From: Shinisaurus crocodilurus
Taxonomy: Eukaryota > Chordata > Lepidosauria > Squamata > Shinisauridae
Assembly: GCA_021292165.1 (NCBI GenBank)
Contig: JAHFWL010000234.1
Span: forward strand, 183,490 to 247,489
Direction of reading: 5' to 3'
Length of the DNA stretch: 64,000 nt
In this document: piece by piece, positions 1 to 11,876 of the stretch
Layout: every line of letters begins with the position of its first letter
Numbering within the stretch: the stretch's first letter is position 1
The notes under the pieces: model-generated
Databases searched by the model: none
Told to the model about the DNA's origin: nothing
What the model saw: the letters and a program-made list of their open reading frames with translations, nothing else
Translations under genes and position numbers: made by a program

Positions 1-515
1 CACCATGTGCAAAATGCCCATTTCCCCCCCTTTTTTTCTTTCTGAATCTTTCTAACATTAGCCCATTCCACAGTCAAATACTTTTACTGTTCTGGTTTGG
101 CTCAATTATTATGCATCTCTCAGCACTGCGAAAAAATGAAACGTCTGTGATGATGGAGGGAGGGATCACATACTTTTCAGCTGACTTAACACTGTGTAAA
201 GCACCGAAAATTATTAATTGAACATCTTGATTATAAATTAGGTGGAAATAATGTTGAGGAAGCATCCCCTAGTCATTGAGGTTTATTATTAGGTCTTCAC
301 ACTTTAAGATCTGAATCCCCATTCTGGCAGTGGTAAATATAGTGATTATGGGAGAGTGTGAGACTTGTGGTCTGAGGCTCTGAATGTCAGCAAAATGAAT
401 TCTGGAGGAATTTATTTATTTCTTGACGCTTGTTTAAAATGGTGATTCCCGAAATGTCACCTTTGCTATCTCGGGCAGCCAGCTCTCTGAAGAATCACAT
501 TGAAGATCTTACTTA
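1..515. other. unassigned AT-rich intergenic or intronic sequence
   Basis: No coding region, repeat signature or RNA structure was recognised. The sequence is AT-rich, and the short open frames have no family-like features. Confidence 0.5.
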
Positions 516-629
516 ATGGTGGAGAATAATTCCCCGAATGGCAGGATGTGTCTGTTTGCTTATGTCAAGCCCAGCAGAATATTACGTACTATATCTGGAG
601 AAGCAGGAAGTGGTAGATATAGAAGGGGC

Positions 630-1154
630 CCAATTCAAAGCGCTGGTATTAACATTCAAAGCCCTAAATGGCTTGGGGCCAGGGTATCTGAAGGATCGTC
701 TCCTCCCATATGTACCTGCCCAGACACTAAGATCTTCATCAGCGGTCTTTCTCCGAGAGCCCCTGCCAAAGGAAGTGAGGCAGGAGGCTACCAGCAGGAG
801 GGCCTTTTCTGCTGTGGCACCCCAGTTGTGGAATGAGTTCCCCAAAGAGGCTTGCCTGGCGCCCACATTGTATTCTTTCTGGCGCCAGGTGAAGACCTTT
901 CTATTCTCCCAGGCATTTTAATCATTTAAATCATCTTAATCATTTTTATCTTGTAGTTTTTAACTCTCTTACTGTAATGTGAACTGCTGCTGCTAGCTCT
1001 GCTGTGTGTTTTTAATCTGTGGTTTTAAATTTTATATTTATTTTATACTGTATTTTATGGTTTTAACTGTTGTAAACTGCCCAGAGAGCGTCTTCACCTG
1101 GCGTCGGCTAGTGTGCGGTATAAAAACGTATTAAATAAATAAATAAATAAATAA
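630..1154 (+). mobile_element. L2-clade LINE, 3' end with tail
   Basis: The forward frame (about 636-918) reads FKALVLTFKALNGLGPGYL, then LLPYVP, AFSAVAPQLWNEFP and WRQVKTFLFSQAF. This is the conserved C-terminal block of L2-clade ORF2. A 3' UTR follows with AACTGCCCAGAGAGCG and GGTATAAAAACG, ending in an (AAAT)n tail at about 1133-1154. Only the last ~520 bp are present, so the copy is strongly 5' truncated and inactive. The 5' edge is uncertain, and 516-630 could also belong to it. Confidence 0.8.
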
Positions 1155-1304
1155 CCCACTTTTAGGTTGCTTGCTGATTAGGATATCATGAGACACTTTG
1201 CCAAAAGCTTTGCTGCTGTGGGTAACTCCTCCCACAGGGCTTTTTTCAAATCAGGAAGCAAAGGCAGCCTGGGAGGTTGCAGAGCAATGGAGAGATGCAT
1301 AATA

Positions 1305-1370
1305 GGAAGAAGAAGAAGAAGAAGAAGAAGAAGAAGAAGAAGAAGAAGAAGAAGAAGAAGAAGAAGAAGA
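1305..1370. repeat. (GAA)n microsatellite, about 66 bp
   Basis: A pure run of AGA/GAA triplets. It produces artefactual poly-Arg, poly-Leu and poly-Phe open frames on both strands. Confidence 0.97.
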
Positions 1371-1534
1371 GGTGGTGGTGACCAGAGATACACAGCACCC
1401 CGGACACCTTGTCGTGATTAGGTAAGCTCAAAAACACCAGCAGAATGAATTCAAAATAAATTTGTAAAATGCCCTGAGAATGAGGCAGAAAAATGGAAGC
1501 CTCTTTCATGAGTGGGTGGGGGGTTACTATAGAC

Positions 1535-2467
1535 CAGTGATGGCGAACCTATGGTACGGGTGCCACAGCTGGCACGCAGGGACCTCTCTGTGGGCTCTCG
1601 AGCCATTGGTCACCAGATCACGAAAAGACTGTCCCCTTCTGCAAAGCACTAATGATTTTGTTCTTTCTCACAGTGTGGAACAGAATGATTTTATTCTAGA
1701 ATTCCTGTTACAGAATTCTTTTCTACATTGTTATCACATTTAAAAGATTTTGAAGAATGATGCACAAAGCATGGCTTGGATGTAAAGCCCTAACAGTTGA
1801 CCTGAGTGCTGCATGTGTTGCTCTCAAACTAACGGAGTATGAGCCAAGGTTTGACAAATTATCAGCATGCATGCAATAGCAAAAATCACATTAATTGTGC
1901 AAAAGCATGCCCAATGCAAACTTTTACCTAATGCAGTGTTTGCAGTCCAAGACATCAAGTGTTTAAAATGTGTTAAGCATGTTTAGTTTTCTTGTTTATC
2001 TTGCTCATCCTAGTACAGGTTAACTTTTACTTTTACTAATCCGACACCTGTAGAAGCAGGGAAAGGACCTGGGGTAAAGCTTTCCCCATACAATTTCAGT
2101 CTGGCATATACGGTAATCATATTACAAGTTGAGAATCCCTTATCCAAAAATACATGATGTGCCTAATTATTTAAAAAAAAGTTTGTATAAATTCCCTTCA
2201 GGCTATGTGTACAATGTAGTACTATAATAATTTTTTGAGTTGATTTTTTTTTTCAACAAAAAACTGTTTGTATCATTGAAAGCTCTGTTATTGTGTTTTT
2301 CTTTTAAGACAAAAGATGTGAATTAGTTCGGACAACTGTATGAGTTGTTTTTCTAAAACTAAAACCTCGGTATTCAGGTTTAATTGCAGTGTTGGCACTT
2401 TGAAATAAATAAGTTGGTTTTGTGTTGCAGTTTGGGCACTCGGGCTCAAAAAGGTTCGCCATCACTG
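1535..2467 (+). mobile_element. non-autonomous hAT-type DNA transposon (933 bp)
   Basis: The element begins CAGTGATGGCGAACC and ends with the inverted GGTTCGCCATCACTG. The flanking octamers are ctatagac and ttctagac (6 of 8 identical), an 8-bp target duplication typical of hAT elements with TA at the centre. The interior is AT-rich and encodes no transposase; the longest frames are unrelated. A second copy of the same family lies in opposite orientation at 35053-35977, with a few substitutions per 150 bp in the stretch compared by eye. Mobilisation must have come from a transposase elsewhere in the genome. Confidence 0.88.
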
Positions 2468-2924
2468 TTCTAGACATTGGAGGACAGAGTCTGGCACAGC
2501 AGCACGGGCTCCACCTCTTTCCTGGAGCTGCCCCCCAACACACACACACACACCGGCATTGTGGAGAATGAAGTTGCTGCTGTTGCTGCTTGCAGCAGCA
2601 GTGCAAATAACCAGAAACCCTTAGAAAAGAAGGAGGAAGCTGTGCCACAGCCCCTGCCAATGGTGAGCCCTAGCTGTGAAAAAAAAACGGTGGGAGAATT
2701 TCTCTTTCACCTGGACAAAGCTGACCAAACTGTCTTTGAATTTCTCTGCCCACAAACAGGGTGGAGAATTTTGAGAGGACATTTGCACACAGCTCTAATT
2801 TTTTTGAAGTTACTTTTGTGTAAGGCAAGGTATTTAATTTTCGCCAATCCCCCATCTTCTGTGCCATATCCCATGCTGTTCCAGAGGAGCTCCCAACCCT
2901 CAGGAGCACTTGGGCGTGGTTTGT

Positions 2925-2970
<46 letters not shown>

Positions 2971-3000
2971 AGATTGGTGGAAATCAGGTCCCAGAATAGG
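2468..3000. other. unassigned sequence with (CA)n and (TG)n tracts
   Basis: A short (CA)n lies at 2537-2553 and a longer (TG)n at about 2932-2968. The rest has no recognised element or coding signal. Confidence 0.5.
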
Positions 3001-3400
3001 GACAGGCAAACGTTCAACGTTCAAGCTCATTGAGGTTACCTGAATTGCTCTTCAAAGCGCGGTTCTCCTCATTCTCATTGGCAAATGTGAGCGTCTTTCT
3101 TTCTTTCTTTCTTTCTTTTTTTGATCTGGCAAAATGTGCATTTTTGATCAGGGGAAACGCAAATGTTTAATAGTGTGCATTTTTCCCAATGGAAAAATTG
3201 CGCTTCTTTTTTTAAAGTGCATTTTTCCCCATTGGAAAATGCACATTCCTTCCCACCCACCCCAAATGCTAAAGCATGAAAATGTCGATTGAAGTGGGGT
3301 GCACATGTAAACAAGTGCACACTTTGGAGCATGAATGCAAGTTTGCGAAATTGTGAAAAATTCCTGAGAATTGAATTCTTGCTCGCCTTCGCAATCAGGG
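3000..3400. repeat. dispersed family rich in TGCATTTTT/TGCACA words
   Basis: The stretch has many variants of TGTGCATTTTT and GTGCACA, includes a (TTTC)n at about 3094-3116, and resembles 50655-51030 and other members at 5705, 8305, 31070, 34105, 58570 and 63155. Members with clear ends carry a terminus like TAGGGATGGACGAATC, which suggests an old MITE family. Ends are not resolved here. Confidence 0.45.
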
Positions 3401-3639
3401 TTGAGAACAGGACATGTTCACATGATTTGTGAACAGGAAGGAAATTTTTCTTTTCTTCTTTGACTCACTCTATCACACAGTGTCCTCGTTACTCCCAATA
3501 CTCAATAGATGGAAGAAATATAAAGTATTTGTTTCATTTTCTGCTTATGTTTATGGTTGTCAGATCCAACTCCTGTCACAATTAGGGACAGTCTGTAGCC
3601 AGTCCAGTGAGCAGGAAGAGCAGAGGAGAAAGCTATCAA

Positions 3640-3865
3640 TAGGCAATGGCTGCTGGTGCTGATGGCTATATGCTACCTCCAGTATCAGAGGCAGTATGCC
3701 TATGTACTCCAGTACCAGTTTCTGGGGAACATGGGCGGGAGGGTGCTATTGCACTCATGTCCTGCTTGTGGGATCCCGTGGGCAACTGGTTGGCCACTGT
3801 GTGAACAGAATGCTGGACTAGATGGACACTTGTTCTGATCCAGCAGGGCTCTTCTTATGTTGTTC
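3640..3865 (+). mobile_element. CR1-like LINE 3' UTR and tail
   Basis: The segment GCTGGACTAGATGGACAC, then GATCCAGCAGGGCTCTTC and TTATGTTGTTCT, recurs at 61760-61850 (+) and inverted at 23843-23935. It resembles CR1 3' termini (GGTTGGACTAGATG...) with a short repeated TTCTTATG-type tail. No coding part is retained. The family name is an inference from terminal similarity. Confidence 0.6.
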
Positions 3866-4526
3866 TGTCCAGAGACTAGTGGTTTCTTGGAGCAATAAGG
3901 AAGTCTGACCCTTAATAAGGTTCACAGAGTATGACCTGGCCTGCTCCCATTGCTGACATGATGTTTCATTCCTGGTGCGACTGGTCCTCCTGCAGTTCCT
4001 TCCTTCTGTGGCTAGAAGGCTATAGTGTGGCACCCAGGCTGAATCCCTGCCTCATATTGTTTGGGTCTCAGGATTGAGTCCTGCTGTGGGTTTTAGTCCT
4101 GGCAGTCATCACAACAATCAGTAAGGCAGTTTCAAGGAAGATCCTACAATAGCCCACTCTGATTATGAGCCTGCTGGATTATTCCTTTTCTTTTAAAATA
4201 TGTCCACATATTTCCCCTCTGCATACTTGGGCTTCACAGCTTCTTCCCTCCTCTTCTATGGTGAGAGCAATTGGAACTCAGAGGGATCACTCTCTGAAGA
4301 TTATCTCTCACCTGAGAACATTCTGAGTCTCATAAAGAACAGCTGGGTGTAAATCAATACCCTGTGTGTCTTTTTGATTTACAGCAATGAAGTGTTTTGT
4401 GTAAATCAACTTCAGATCTTCAAAGAAAGGTGCCTGGAGGCTTTGGGGTAACTGAAATTTATCTCAGAAGCCAACTTCAAGTAGAAGCAACCTGGGTGAA
4501 ATATCATCTCCCTCACTTCCACAATG

Positions 4527-4528
<2 letters not shown>
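3866..4528. other. unassigned sequence
   Basis: No recognised element or coding signal. Confidence 0.45.
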
Positions 4529-4567
<39 letters not shown>

Positions 4568-4590
4568 AGTAGTACTAGTAGTAGTGTAGG
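4529..4590. repeat. (GAT)n followed by imperfect (AGT)n microsatellite
   Basis: GAT triplets run from 4529 to 4567, followed by degenerate AGT triplets. The open frames over it (poly-Asp, poly-Ile) are artefacts. Confidence 0.95.
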
Positions 4591-4997
4591 AGTAGTAGAC
4601 GTAGACACATTTGGAATAGGGTATAAAGGGATTCATAGGTCACTACCAAGGTGTGATGACATTCTATGCCAATGTCTTTTATTTACCAATGAGTTAATTT
4701 AGAAGGAATTGGGAGGGAGGGAAAGAGATGGTTGGAACTAATGGGCAAGGGAGGGAGGAAGCAAAATAATTCCTCCTTGTAGCTTGGGTCAGAAGCCAAA
4801 TCCAAGTTCTGCTATTGTTCACTCAAATGCAACCCCAGTTTGCTTATCTCAATCTGAAGAAGGCTTCCAAAAGTGGCAGTGGTGGGGAAGGATTGAAAAG
4901 AAGTGGCATGAGGTCCAAGAGCAGAAGTATCAGTTGCCCTTGGATTCCTGGTACAGGAAGTACGCACTGCAACAAAGTGAAATATATCCGGGACGCC

Positions 4998-5207
4998 CAG
5001 CGGAGGAGGCTGGTGGTGACTCCTATTTTGGTGGGGCTCGTTTTCCATTACAAGTTTGATTTGGAACTTCATAGGAGCTATCCATTGTGCTGAACTCCAA
5101 CAACCCAAAATAGCTTCAGCACCATGGAGAGCTCCCATGAAGCTCCTTCTGCAAAACCTGCAATGGAAAAGGAGCCCCACCAAAATAGGAGTCACCAGCC
5201 TCCCCTG
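4998..5207. mobile_element. palindromic MITE, GGAGGCTGGTGACTCC family
   Basis: The left end reads GGAGGAGGCTGGTGGTGACT and the right end GGAGTCACCAGCCTCC, which are inverted. Inside are inverted copies of CATAGGAGCTATCCATTG and ATGGAGAGCTCC. Four more members lie at 36198, 40218, 44166 and 51157. No clear target duplication is left at this copy. Confidence 0.75.
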
Positions 5208-5440
5208 AGTATGTCTCTGTTACCCCCATCCTCCTTCCTATTCATTGCAAAAGATGTTTTTCCACTCCCTTTAGCTCTCCATTCTGGGTCTCCTCCATGT
5301 CATTCAAATTCAAGCTGCTAGTACATCTTCATACATTTGCTCCCCTTCCTAATTCCCACACCATCCGTTCCCTCACTTTGCATCCTTACTGAGCTCCCTT
5401 TCCTTAGCTCTTCTTCTGTCATAATGTCCCCTATTTCTTA
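5208..5440. other. unassigned pyrimidine-rich sequence
   Basis: C/T-rich text with no recognised repeat or gene. Confidence 0.4.
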
Positions 5441-5660
5441 ATCACATTTTTATCCCACCCTTTCACCAGGAAGTCATGGCATGGTCCATCCCATCTCTTC
5501 ATTCTATCCTCACAATAATCCTGGGAGATAGGTACAGCTGAGAAATGGTGAGTTGTTTGGAGTTGCCCAATAAGCTTCATAGATGAGCAAGGAAATGAAC
5601 CAATGACTTTCAATTTCAAGTCTTTCCCTGTATCTATGACACCAGATGGGCTAATGCTCC
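5440..5660 (-). mobile_element. diverged MIR/CORE-like SINE
   Basis: On the minus strand the order is a tRNA-like end, a core resembling 'TTGCC...AGTCA', 'TATCTCCCAGGATTATTGTG' and 'GGGTGGGATAAAAATGTG'. This matches the layout of the better preserved copies at 42966-43115 and 60390-60870. It is older and more diverged than those. Confidence 0.5.
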
Positions 5661-5704
5661 ACTATGCTGGGAAGCTCTTTCCCCCTCTATTCATCCATTT
5701 CAGT

Positions 5705-6090
5705 TTGTTTTTGACCAAAAATTTTCAAACACGCACCTTCCGGACCTGAATACAGAACCAAATGCATATGTGGTCTGAAAACCATAGTTTTCTGAGCTTA
5801 CCATGCGATTTATGCAACATAAACAATGCGTTTAGAAAATGCACATGAAAATGTGTACAGTTGAAAAATGCCGACAAACACGCTTTAGTCAAGGGGAGAA
5901 AATGTTTACATTTCAAAAAAAAAAATGTGCACAATTCATGTGTACATGTGGGTAAATGTGCACAAAAAGATGCATGAATGCTCATGCAAAAAAACAAACA
6001 AAAAAAACCCAAAGCTTGCAATCTGATATGAACACAAATCAGAACAAGCTTCGAGGTGGACATCAGAGAACTTCCATGAGCACAAGCTAT
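5705..6090. repeat. TGCACATTTT-rich dispersed family
   Basis: This shares CAATCTGATA, then GAACAAGCTT with spacing conserved, with 58570-58990 near one end. It also has the family's many AAAATGTGCACA words. The termini are not clear, and an A-rich tract lies at about 5985-6009. Confidence 0.5.
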
Positions 6091-6239
6091 GCTGAGTCAC
6101 ATGTCCCTATGACCATTTCCGTCATGTGCTTCAACCTTTGTCTGAAAACTCAGTTCTTCAACAACACCTAGATGCAACTTTCATGCCCCTCCACTGCTAC
6201 CTGATCCAGGATTGTAAACCTACTGTAGCATATTGTCTC

Positions 6240-6470
6240 AGAGGCAGAGCTGTGAATCAGCAAGTGCCCCTACTCCTAAATCTCACCTCTGCCATGAATT
6301 CACCAGATGGCTTCAGGCATGATACTCTTTCCCAGCCTCCATTTCCCATCTTCAGTATGGGAACACTACGACCTATGTCACTGGTTCATTGTAAGGACGA
6401 CTGTGGTGATATAGGGTAGCTTGGTCGTCAAGCACCTCATTGGTGGATTGCAGCTTAGATGGTCACAAGT
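6240..6470 (+). mobile_element. old MIR-like SINE
   Basis: The forward order 'CCAGCCTCCATTTCCCATC', 'AGTATGGGAA' and 'TGACTGTGGTG'-like text resembles the MIR core (...CTCAGTTTCC...CTGTAAAATGGG...). It is highly diverged, and the assignment rests on the core alone. Confidence 0.4.
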
Positions 6471-6814
6471 TGCATAGAACCGTGATCTGCTTGGGGCTGA
6501 TCTGCAACATGTTCAAACAAACCCTGTGGTTCAACCCTCTTGGGACTGTGCCACTTTAGAATGCAGATGGGGAATTAATTGCAAGTAATTTAGTCTGGAT
6601 CCAACTGATTGGCTTTATTTTTTTATCAGCTCCTGCTGTGATTGTGAGATCTACACTGGCTACGTTTTTCATTTATGACACCAAAAGATATCAGAGGAGC
6701 TTTTCAGTGTCGCACTTCAAACTGCCTTAAACGTTTAGGCAGTCTTAACACTACAACACCCATGATGCTTTGCATTCAGAAACAATTGTGCACTCACAAA
6801 CATATTCATGGATT

Positions 6815-7165
6815 TATCTGACAATCTAAATAGCTTGGGTGCAGCATATTTAAACGACCACCTTTTCTCACACAAACCACCCTGACCTCTTAGGTAATCA
6901 ACAGAAGCCTTTTCTGTGTCCCACCCACCACCATCAGAAGTGTGATTGATGAGGGTGTGGGAAGGAGTCTTTTTGGTTGTAGCCCCCCAGTGCATTGCAT
7001 AGAGTCTGTTTTGCTGAGCCTTTTCTGTTTTGTTTTTTTAGATTCGTTTGTTATTCCCTCCTCTTACTCTATGCTCTTGCTTAATACTTTTGCTGTCCTA
7101 AGCCACGTTAGAGGTCCTCTTGAAACAGAAGGACAAAGTATAAATATTTTAACAAACCAATGAAC
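6815..7165 (+). mobile_element. L2-clade LINE, 3' fragment
   Basis: A broken forward frame gives LNSLGAAYLNDHLFSHKPP and later VFLVVAPQ, matching the L2 C-terminal motif order (GLGPGYLxDRLL...FSVVAPQLWN). A 3' UTR-like stretch with CCTAAGCCACG, then AAGTATAAATATTTTAACAA, ends it. Stops and small gaps make it a relic. Confidence 0.6.
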
Positions 7166-7169
7166 AAAT

Positions 7170-8200
7170 ATTGAAGGAATGGGATTGCAAAAAGAAGTGA
7201 CCACTAACTAGCATCATCAATATGCAACTCTCTAAATGAAATCCACTATTGTGCATTTAGGAAACCCAATTGAAAATGGAATTCCTCTGACAGATTTCAG
7301 GCATCATTCAATTCCAGTCTTATAAAGTGACTTCTGAAAAGATGGACAAATACAGCCACTTAAAAGTATAATACAATTCCAACAACATTTCTTACTTGCA
7401 AATCAGGCCCAGGGGCTTCGGTATCCCTGTAGGGCCCATTGCTAATGCTTGCCCAGGAAGCTGCCATTTTTTAAATTCCTCACATTTCCATTGATGTAGC
7501 ATCAGTCCGGGGCCACTGTTTAAATTCCCTACACTGGGTTCGTTCATTGTGGGGAAGACAAAATGGCATCCACCAGCCCTGATCAGATCTCTGCCACTGC
7601 TGCTGTCCACCATTACTGATACCCATCACCAGGTAAGCCAACCAGGAGGGGGTGCACCAGACAGCACTTTGCCAAAGGCCCTCTCAAAACAGGAACTGGC
7701 TCTGTTTCAAATGAGCAACTCTTTTTGAAGTTGGCAGAGAACTTTGGGATAGGAAAGTAACAAAGTGACGAGGACACCAAACTAGCTTTCCAGATGAAGC
7801 TTCTCCAATTAAGAACTAAATTTATTTACCAGCCCACAGTATTAGCACAATCTAGTCCCGCTGGAATCACTTAGTTCCAGGAATTATTGCTGAACACAAA
7901 AGCTTGTATAATCCATCATGAGTCAGAATTGTATATCAAACCACCTAATTAAAGTTCTTCCCTTAAATACAATTACATTTGCAGCTCAATCGGCAGAATT
8001 GGGCTAGGGTGGCGGAACAGAGGAATGCACAAGCATACTTCTTTGCTAATCCTGAGATATCCTGCTCTGTGTCGGTTTTTGAACTACAAACTCAGCACAA
8101 ATCAAGATGCTCTGTCACTGGTGGGATCGGTGTGGAACCTGAAATGGTTGCTATTATTATTTAATTAGTACATCTATATCGAAGATAATGTTCAAGGTAG
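7170..8200. other. unassigned sequence
   Basis: No element could be named. Short open frames lack family-like motifs. Confidence 0.4.
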
Positions 8201-8290
8201 TGTTCCCAGCCCCCCCAAGCAGGCTCCCATCCAAGCACTGACCAAACCCATATCTGCTTAGCTTCAGCAAGGTTGCTGACTCGTGCACCT
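8200..8290 (-). repeat. 5S rRNA-derived fragment (diverged)
   Basis: Read on the minus strand it follows the 5S rRNA order: an AGCTAAGCAG-like A-box, a GGTCAGTGCTTGGATGGGAG region equivalent to the IE/C-box part, and GGGAACACT matching the 5S 3' part. It lacks the CR1-like tail of the copies at 36898 and 52103. It could be an old 5S pseudogene or the head of an older 5S-type SINE. It is too diverged to be a working gene. Confidence 0.65.
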
Positions 8291-8304
8291 GCAGAACATA
8301 CTCT

Positions 8305-8715
8305 GGGTAGGGATGTACAGATACTATAAAATCTGTTCCGTCTATATTTTGCCTTTCAGATTCTTTGAATCGTCAGGTGCCTTTTGTTCTGCTCATTGAT
8401 GGAAGTGGATTTTGCAAAAACAAAAAACAAAAAAAAAAACCCAACAAGTTAGTATGCACTTGCGCAAATTTGGAGTTGTGAAAATTCACACTTCTAAAAA
8501 TGTGCAAATCCCTCCAAAATACACAGATCCCCCCCCCCAAAATGCATATTTTCACACTTTAGCTTATGGAGGGAAATGCACACTTTTGGTTGGTCTTTCT
8601 TTCTTTCTTTTACTTATTTTTCTAAGATTAAATTAGAGTAAAATTATGTAAAAAAGAGGGGGGGGGAAAGGTCCACAAGTCTGTGGAATCTGCGTGACTC
8701 AAGATAAGCAGGTCC
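8305..8715 (+). repeat. dispersed family with TAGGGATG terminus
   Basis: It starts TAGGGATGTACAGATAC. The internal GGTGCCTTTTGTTCTG and the later GGTCCACAAGTCTGTGGA block recur in reverse orientation at 63155-63580, so the two are copies of one ~400-bp family. The TAGGGATG end would fit a hAT-like MITE, but no target duplication was found. Confidence 0.55.
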
Positions 8716-8840
8716 ACTGCAGAATCCGTGGATTGCCGTTCCAGGGCATTGAGGTGGGGAAGTGGTAGCTGCCGCACGCACAAAAAGATGAAGGATACCA
8801 GGAGACAATTCTGCAATGTGGCCTTTTTTCTTGTGGGCTG

Positions 8841-8920
8841 AGGAGGAGGAGGAGGACGACAATGACAATGACAATGACAATGACAATGACAATGACAATG
8901 ACAATAACAATAACAACAAT
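8841..8920. repeat. (AGG)n then (AATGAC)n hexanucleotide repeat
   Basis: AGG triplets at about 8841-8857 are followed by roughly ten AATGAC units to about 8920, decaying into AATAAC. Confidence 0.95.
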
Positions 8921-9004
8921 TTGGAAATGTTCTCAGAAAAAAATATATACTCTTGGAAATGTTGACTCAACTATAAATTAAATTTGGAGAAACAGAGGTA
9001 CATA

Positions 9005-9340
9005 AGGCCACCCAGGCTCCCACTCTGGCTCTTTGGGGTTCTCTAGATGGCATGCCCCTTCCCTTGGCCCCACCCCCTTGGCCCCATCCACTGATGATCT
9101 GGTGGTTTCCAACTTTTGCATAGTCCCACCCCCTTTCTAAAAGGCCATAATGCTTCTCCTAAGGCGTAGCAAGAACCTTACGCTGAAATATGCTTGTATT
9201 TCTGGCATTTTGTCCCCAACCACTTTGCCTTTCACGCTGCCCCTTTTGCCTTTGGCCCAACCCACCACTGGACTGTGACCCCCCCCCCCAAAAGCCTCCC
9301 TGAAACTTCATTTGGCCCTTGGGCTGAAAAAGGCTTCCCA
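9005..9340. repeat. old CCACCC-rich dispersed repeat
   Basis: It shares with 39790-40085 the order: a CCCCTTCCC block, TCTAAAAGGC, CTCCTAAGGC, a CAACCCA/CCACCCATTTTGGCC-like part, TTTGGCCC and GGCTGAAAAAGG at the end. This suggests two old copies of one element. Class not determined. Confidence 0.4.
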
Positions 9341-9504
9341 ACCCTGCTTATAAAGATCAGGTTCATCGCTTGGGTGCACTCCTGGTGTACTCAAGCCTTG
9401 CTACCAAATGCCGGCTGTGGCTTGGATTGCTTTTGCCCAGCTGTTCACATTCCTGCTAATACGTGTGTGGTCAGACCGGGCCGCATGTAGCCCATGACCC
9501 CACA

Positions 9505-10035
9505 TGCATTTGTTACATCATGATTATACTCTTGTGGTCTCAATGTGGGGCTGCCCCTGAAAACCACTTGCAGTCATTAATTGGAACAGAATGCCTCAAC
9601 TAAAAATCTTGACTAGGGCCAAGTGTTGGGATCTTCTGACACCCTCCATTGTATCACCTGTGGTAGCATCTGGTTGCAATTCCAGGTGCTGGTGAGTATT
9701 ACCTTTAAATCCCTAAGCACCTTGGGACCAGGCAACTTGAAGGACTGTCCTCCCATGTGTATCTGCCCATCCTTCATCAGCTGATGTGACCCTCTTGCTC
9801 ATACCACTGCCTCTTCTTCAGCAGGTGGCAGTGAGGCTTTCTCTGTGACTGTGGTTCTATGTGGAACTCCCTCCCTGCTGTATTACTTTTAGTCATAAGT
9901 GATGTTGGTATTTATTTAGTTCTTTTAAAGATAGAACTGTTGATGTTCAGTTTTATTTCTTTTCTTTTTCATTTACTTTTTTAGCTGCTTTCAGCATCCC
10001 ACTCAGATGGGAAAACCTGGGGTATAAATGTTTGT
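9505..10035 (+). mobile_element. L2-clade LINE, 3' fragment
   Basis: The DNA follows the L2 C-terminal order: a CATGCATTTGTTACATC block (HALVxS region), GTGGGGCTGCCCCTGAA (GLPLK), AGGTGCTGGTGAGTATTACC, then CCTAAGCACCTTGGGACC (KALxxLGP). It ends with a 3' UTR-like CAGATGGGAAAACC and GGTATAAATG. Many frame breaks make it a relic. Confidence 0.65.
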
Positions 10036-10171
10036 ATAATGATGTCAATTCTTTAGGTATAAACAATTCATCATTAGAAATATGAAGGTCCAAGGGGAAA
10101 AGATAGAAAAATTTTTTGGGGGGTGGAACATATTATTTTCCAGGAACATTTTTGTTCTTGGTAAAATAAAT

Positions 10172-10207
<36 letters not shown>
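10172..10207. repeat. (GT)n microsatellite
   Basis: An uninterrupted GT run of about 36 bp. Confidence 0.95.
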
Positions 10208-10209
<2 letters not shown>

Positions 10210-11840
10210 GGCGCCCCTCTCACATCTCTAGCCATAATGATTTCTCAGCACAATGAAGCATAGCTGAAGGTGTGAACTGTCTCCACTAAGGATAATTATG
10301 TTTGAGGTGTGCCTATCTGTGATGTTTCTTCTGTGCTGATGCCAATAATTTTACTGGCCATACTGGTAAAACTGCATTCTAGCAGAAAACAATTATTGGG
10401 ATCTGAAATGCCAGCAATGTTTGGAGCCAGCCATATATATATATATATATTCCTAATGATCTCATGACTTGGACCCACCAGAGTCCATCTATGTTCTTCC
10501 AAAGTCTGTCCCTGATCCACCAGGATCTATCCTGACCTGACTCTACCCATGCCTGGATTCCACCTGTACGGCTAGTACTTTTCAAAAGCTGGCAACCATG
10601 TTCACACATATAAATCATCACTTGCCTGTGGCAGTCATCTCGTAATGAATGTGCATTTGGGCACCAGCCATTGAAATCAATCTGTTTATCCTATAATGGG
10701 GCTCAACAGAAATACCAAGTCTTTCAGCTTAACTGAGTTGTGGATCCAGCTGTGTGGCATTTTCTATAAAAAGCTGTCAAATGCCTTCTTAAAATTGGAC
10801 ATGTGTGCTCAATGCTTTTGCTGCATTTTGGCTCTCAACAGCTGCCATGTCCAATTCCATTGTGCCTACAGTTTTCAGAGCACTCTGGGCTCTTTTGGAA
10901 CGGAAGGCCCCATCAAAACTGAAATACACTATTATCCCATTACCCAGAGTGGCCTAGCGTACAAAGCCCAACCTTCTTTCCAGCAAATGCCAGAAAAATA
11001 ACAGAAGCCGCAGCCATGTCTTTTCAAAGCCCTGTGACTTTGTTTACTGCTTTCCGGAGGTCAGGGTGGATTCAGTTGAACCTAGGAAGGATGAACTCCC
11101 ATCAAGAGAATGAGAGACATTAGCGCTTTTTTATTTATTTATTTTAATACCAACCCTTTGGCAGGGGACTGGTTGGGAAAAATCTGTTGCCGTGAATGCC
11201 ATCCAAAAACAGTGCATTGCTCTAGCAAGGCATATGATAACTTCGGCTGTCCTGGGATATGTTAATTTGAGCCATCCTGGGAGATGCCAGCTCACTGTCA
11301 GGATAATGGGGCCTTCGAAATGCCAATCAAGGTCCTTTTTTCTGACTGCCTTAGGGCGTTTTTGGGAAAGAGAGCAGCTTTAATGGGACTGTATAGGGCC
11401 AGGGCTTCCTCCCTCCATTAAACAGAGCAAATAACCTTTGAGTGAAAAGGGATGGGGCAATTTTCTCTGATTTCCCCAGTTAATTTGGTCTGCTATTATG
11501 AACTTCTTGATACTTTTTTGTTGTTGTTTTTGTATGCTGCTGACACAACAGAGGGAAATGGCTTCCATCACTTGCATAATTGTGCCAAAGCAGGGGAAAA
11601 AAAGAAACAAAAAGAGGAAAAAAAACAAGGAGTAAAAGATATGATTCCATGGAGCAAAGGCACAACACTTTGAGATGTATGTATGCAGTGTTAAAGCCCA
11701 TGATGGATTGGAATGAGTTTTTAAGAATTATTTTATTTACTTATTATAAATGAATGGATGAATTGCCTTTCTAAATAAATAGTCAAGGTGATATAGCAAA
11801 AATAAGGACAACCAAAAACAATAATAAGCCAAACAAAAGC
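10210..11840. other. mostly unassigned low-repeat sequence
   Basis: Apart from an (AT)n at 10433-10451 and A/T-rich runs near 11130 and 11590, no repeat was recognised. The part at about 11160-11350 is compositionally balanced and free of repeat signatures, so it is a candidate conserved non-coding element. That is inference only. Confidence 0.4.
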
Positions 11841-11842
11841 TG

Positions 11843-11844
<2 letters not shown>

Positions 11845-11876
<32 letters not shown>
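11845..11876. repeat. (AAT)n microsatellite
   Basis: A pure AAT run of about 32 bp. Confidence 0.95.

Noticed and set aside
8841..8920. CRISPR-like or minisatellite array
   Set aside because: Short, contiguous hexamers without spacers. A plain microsatellite.
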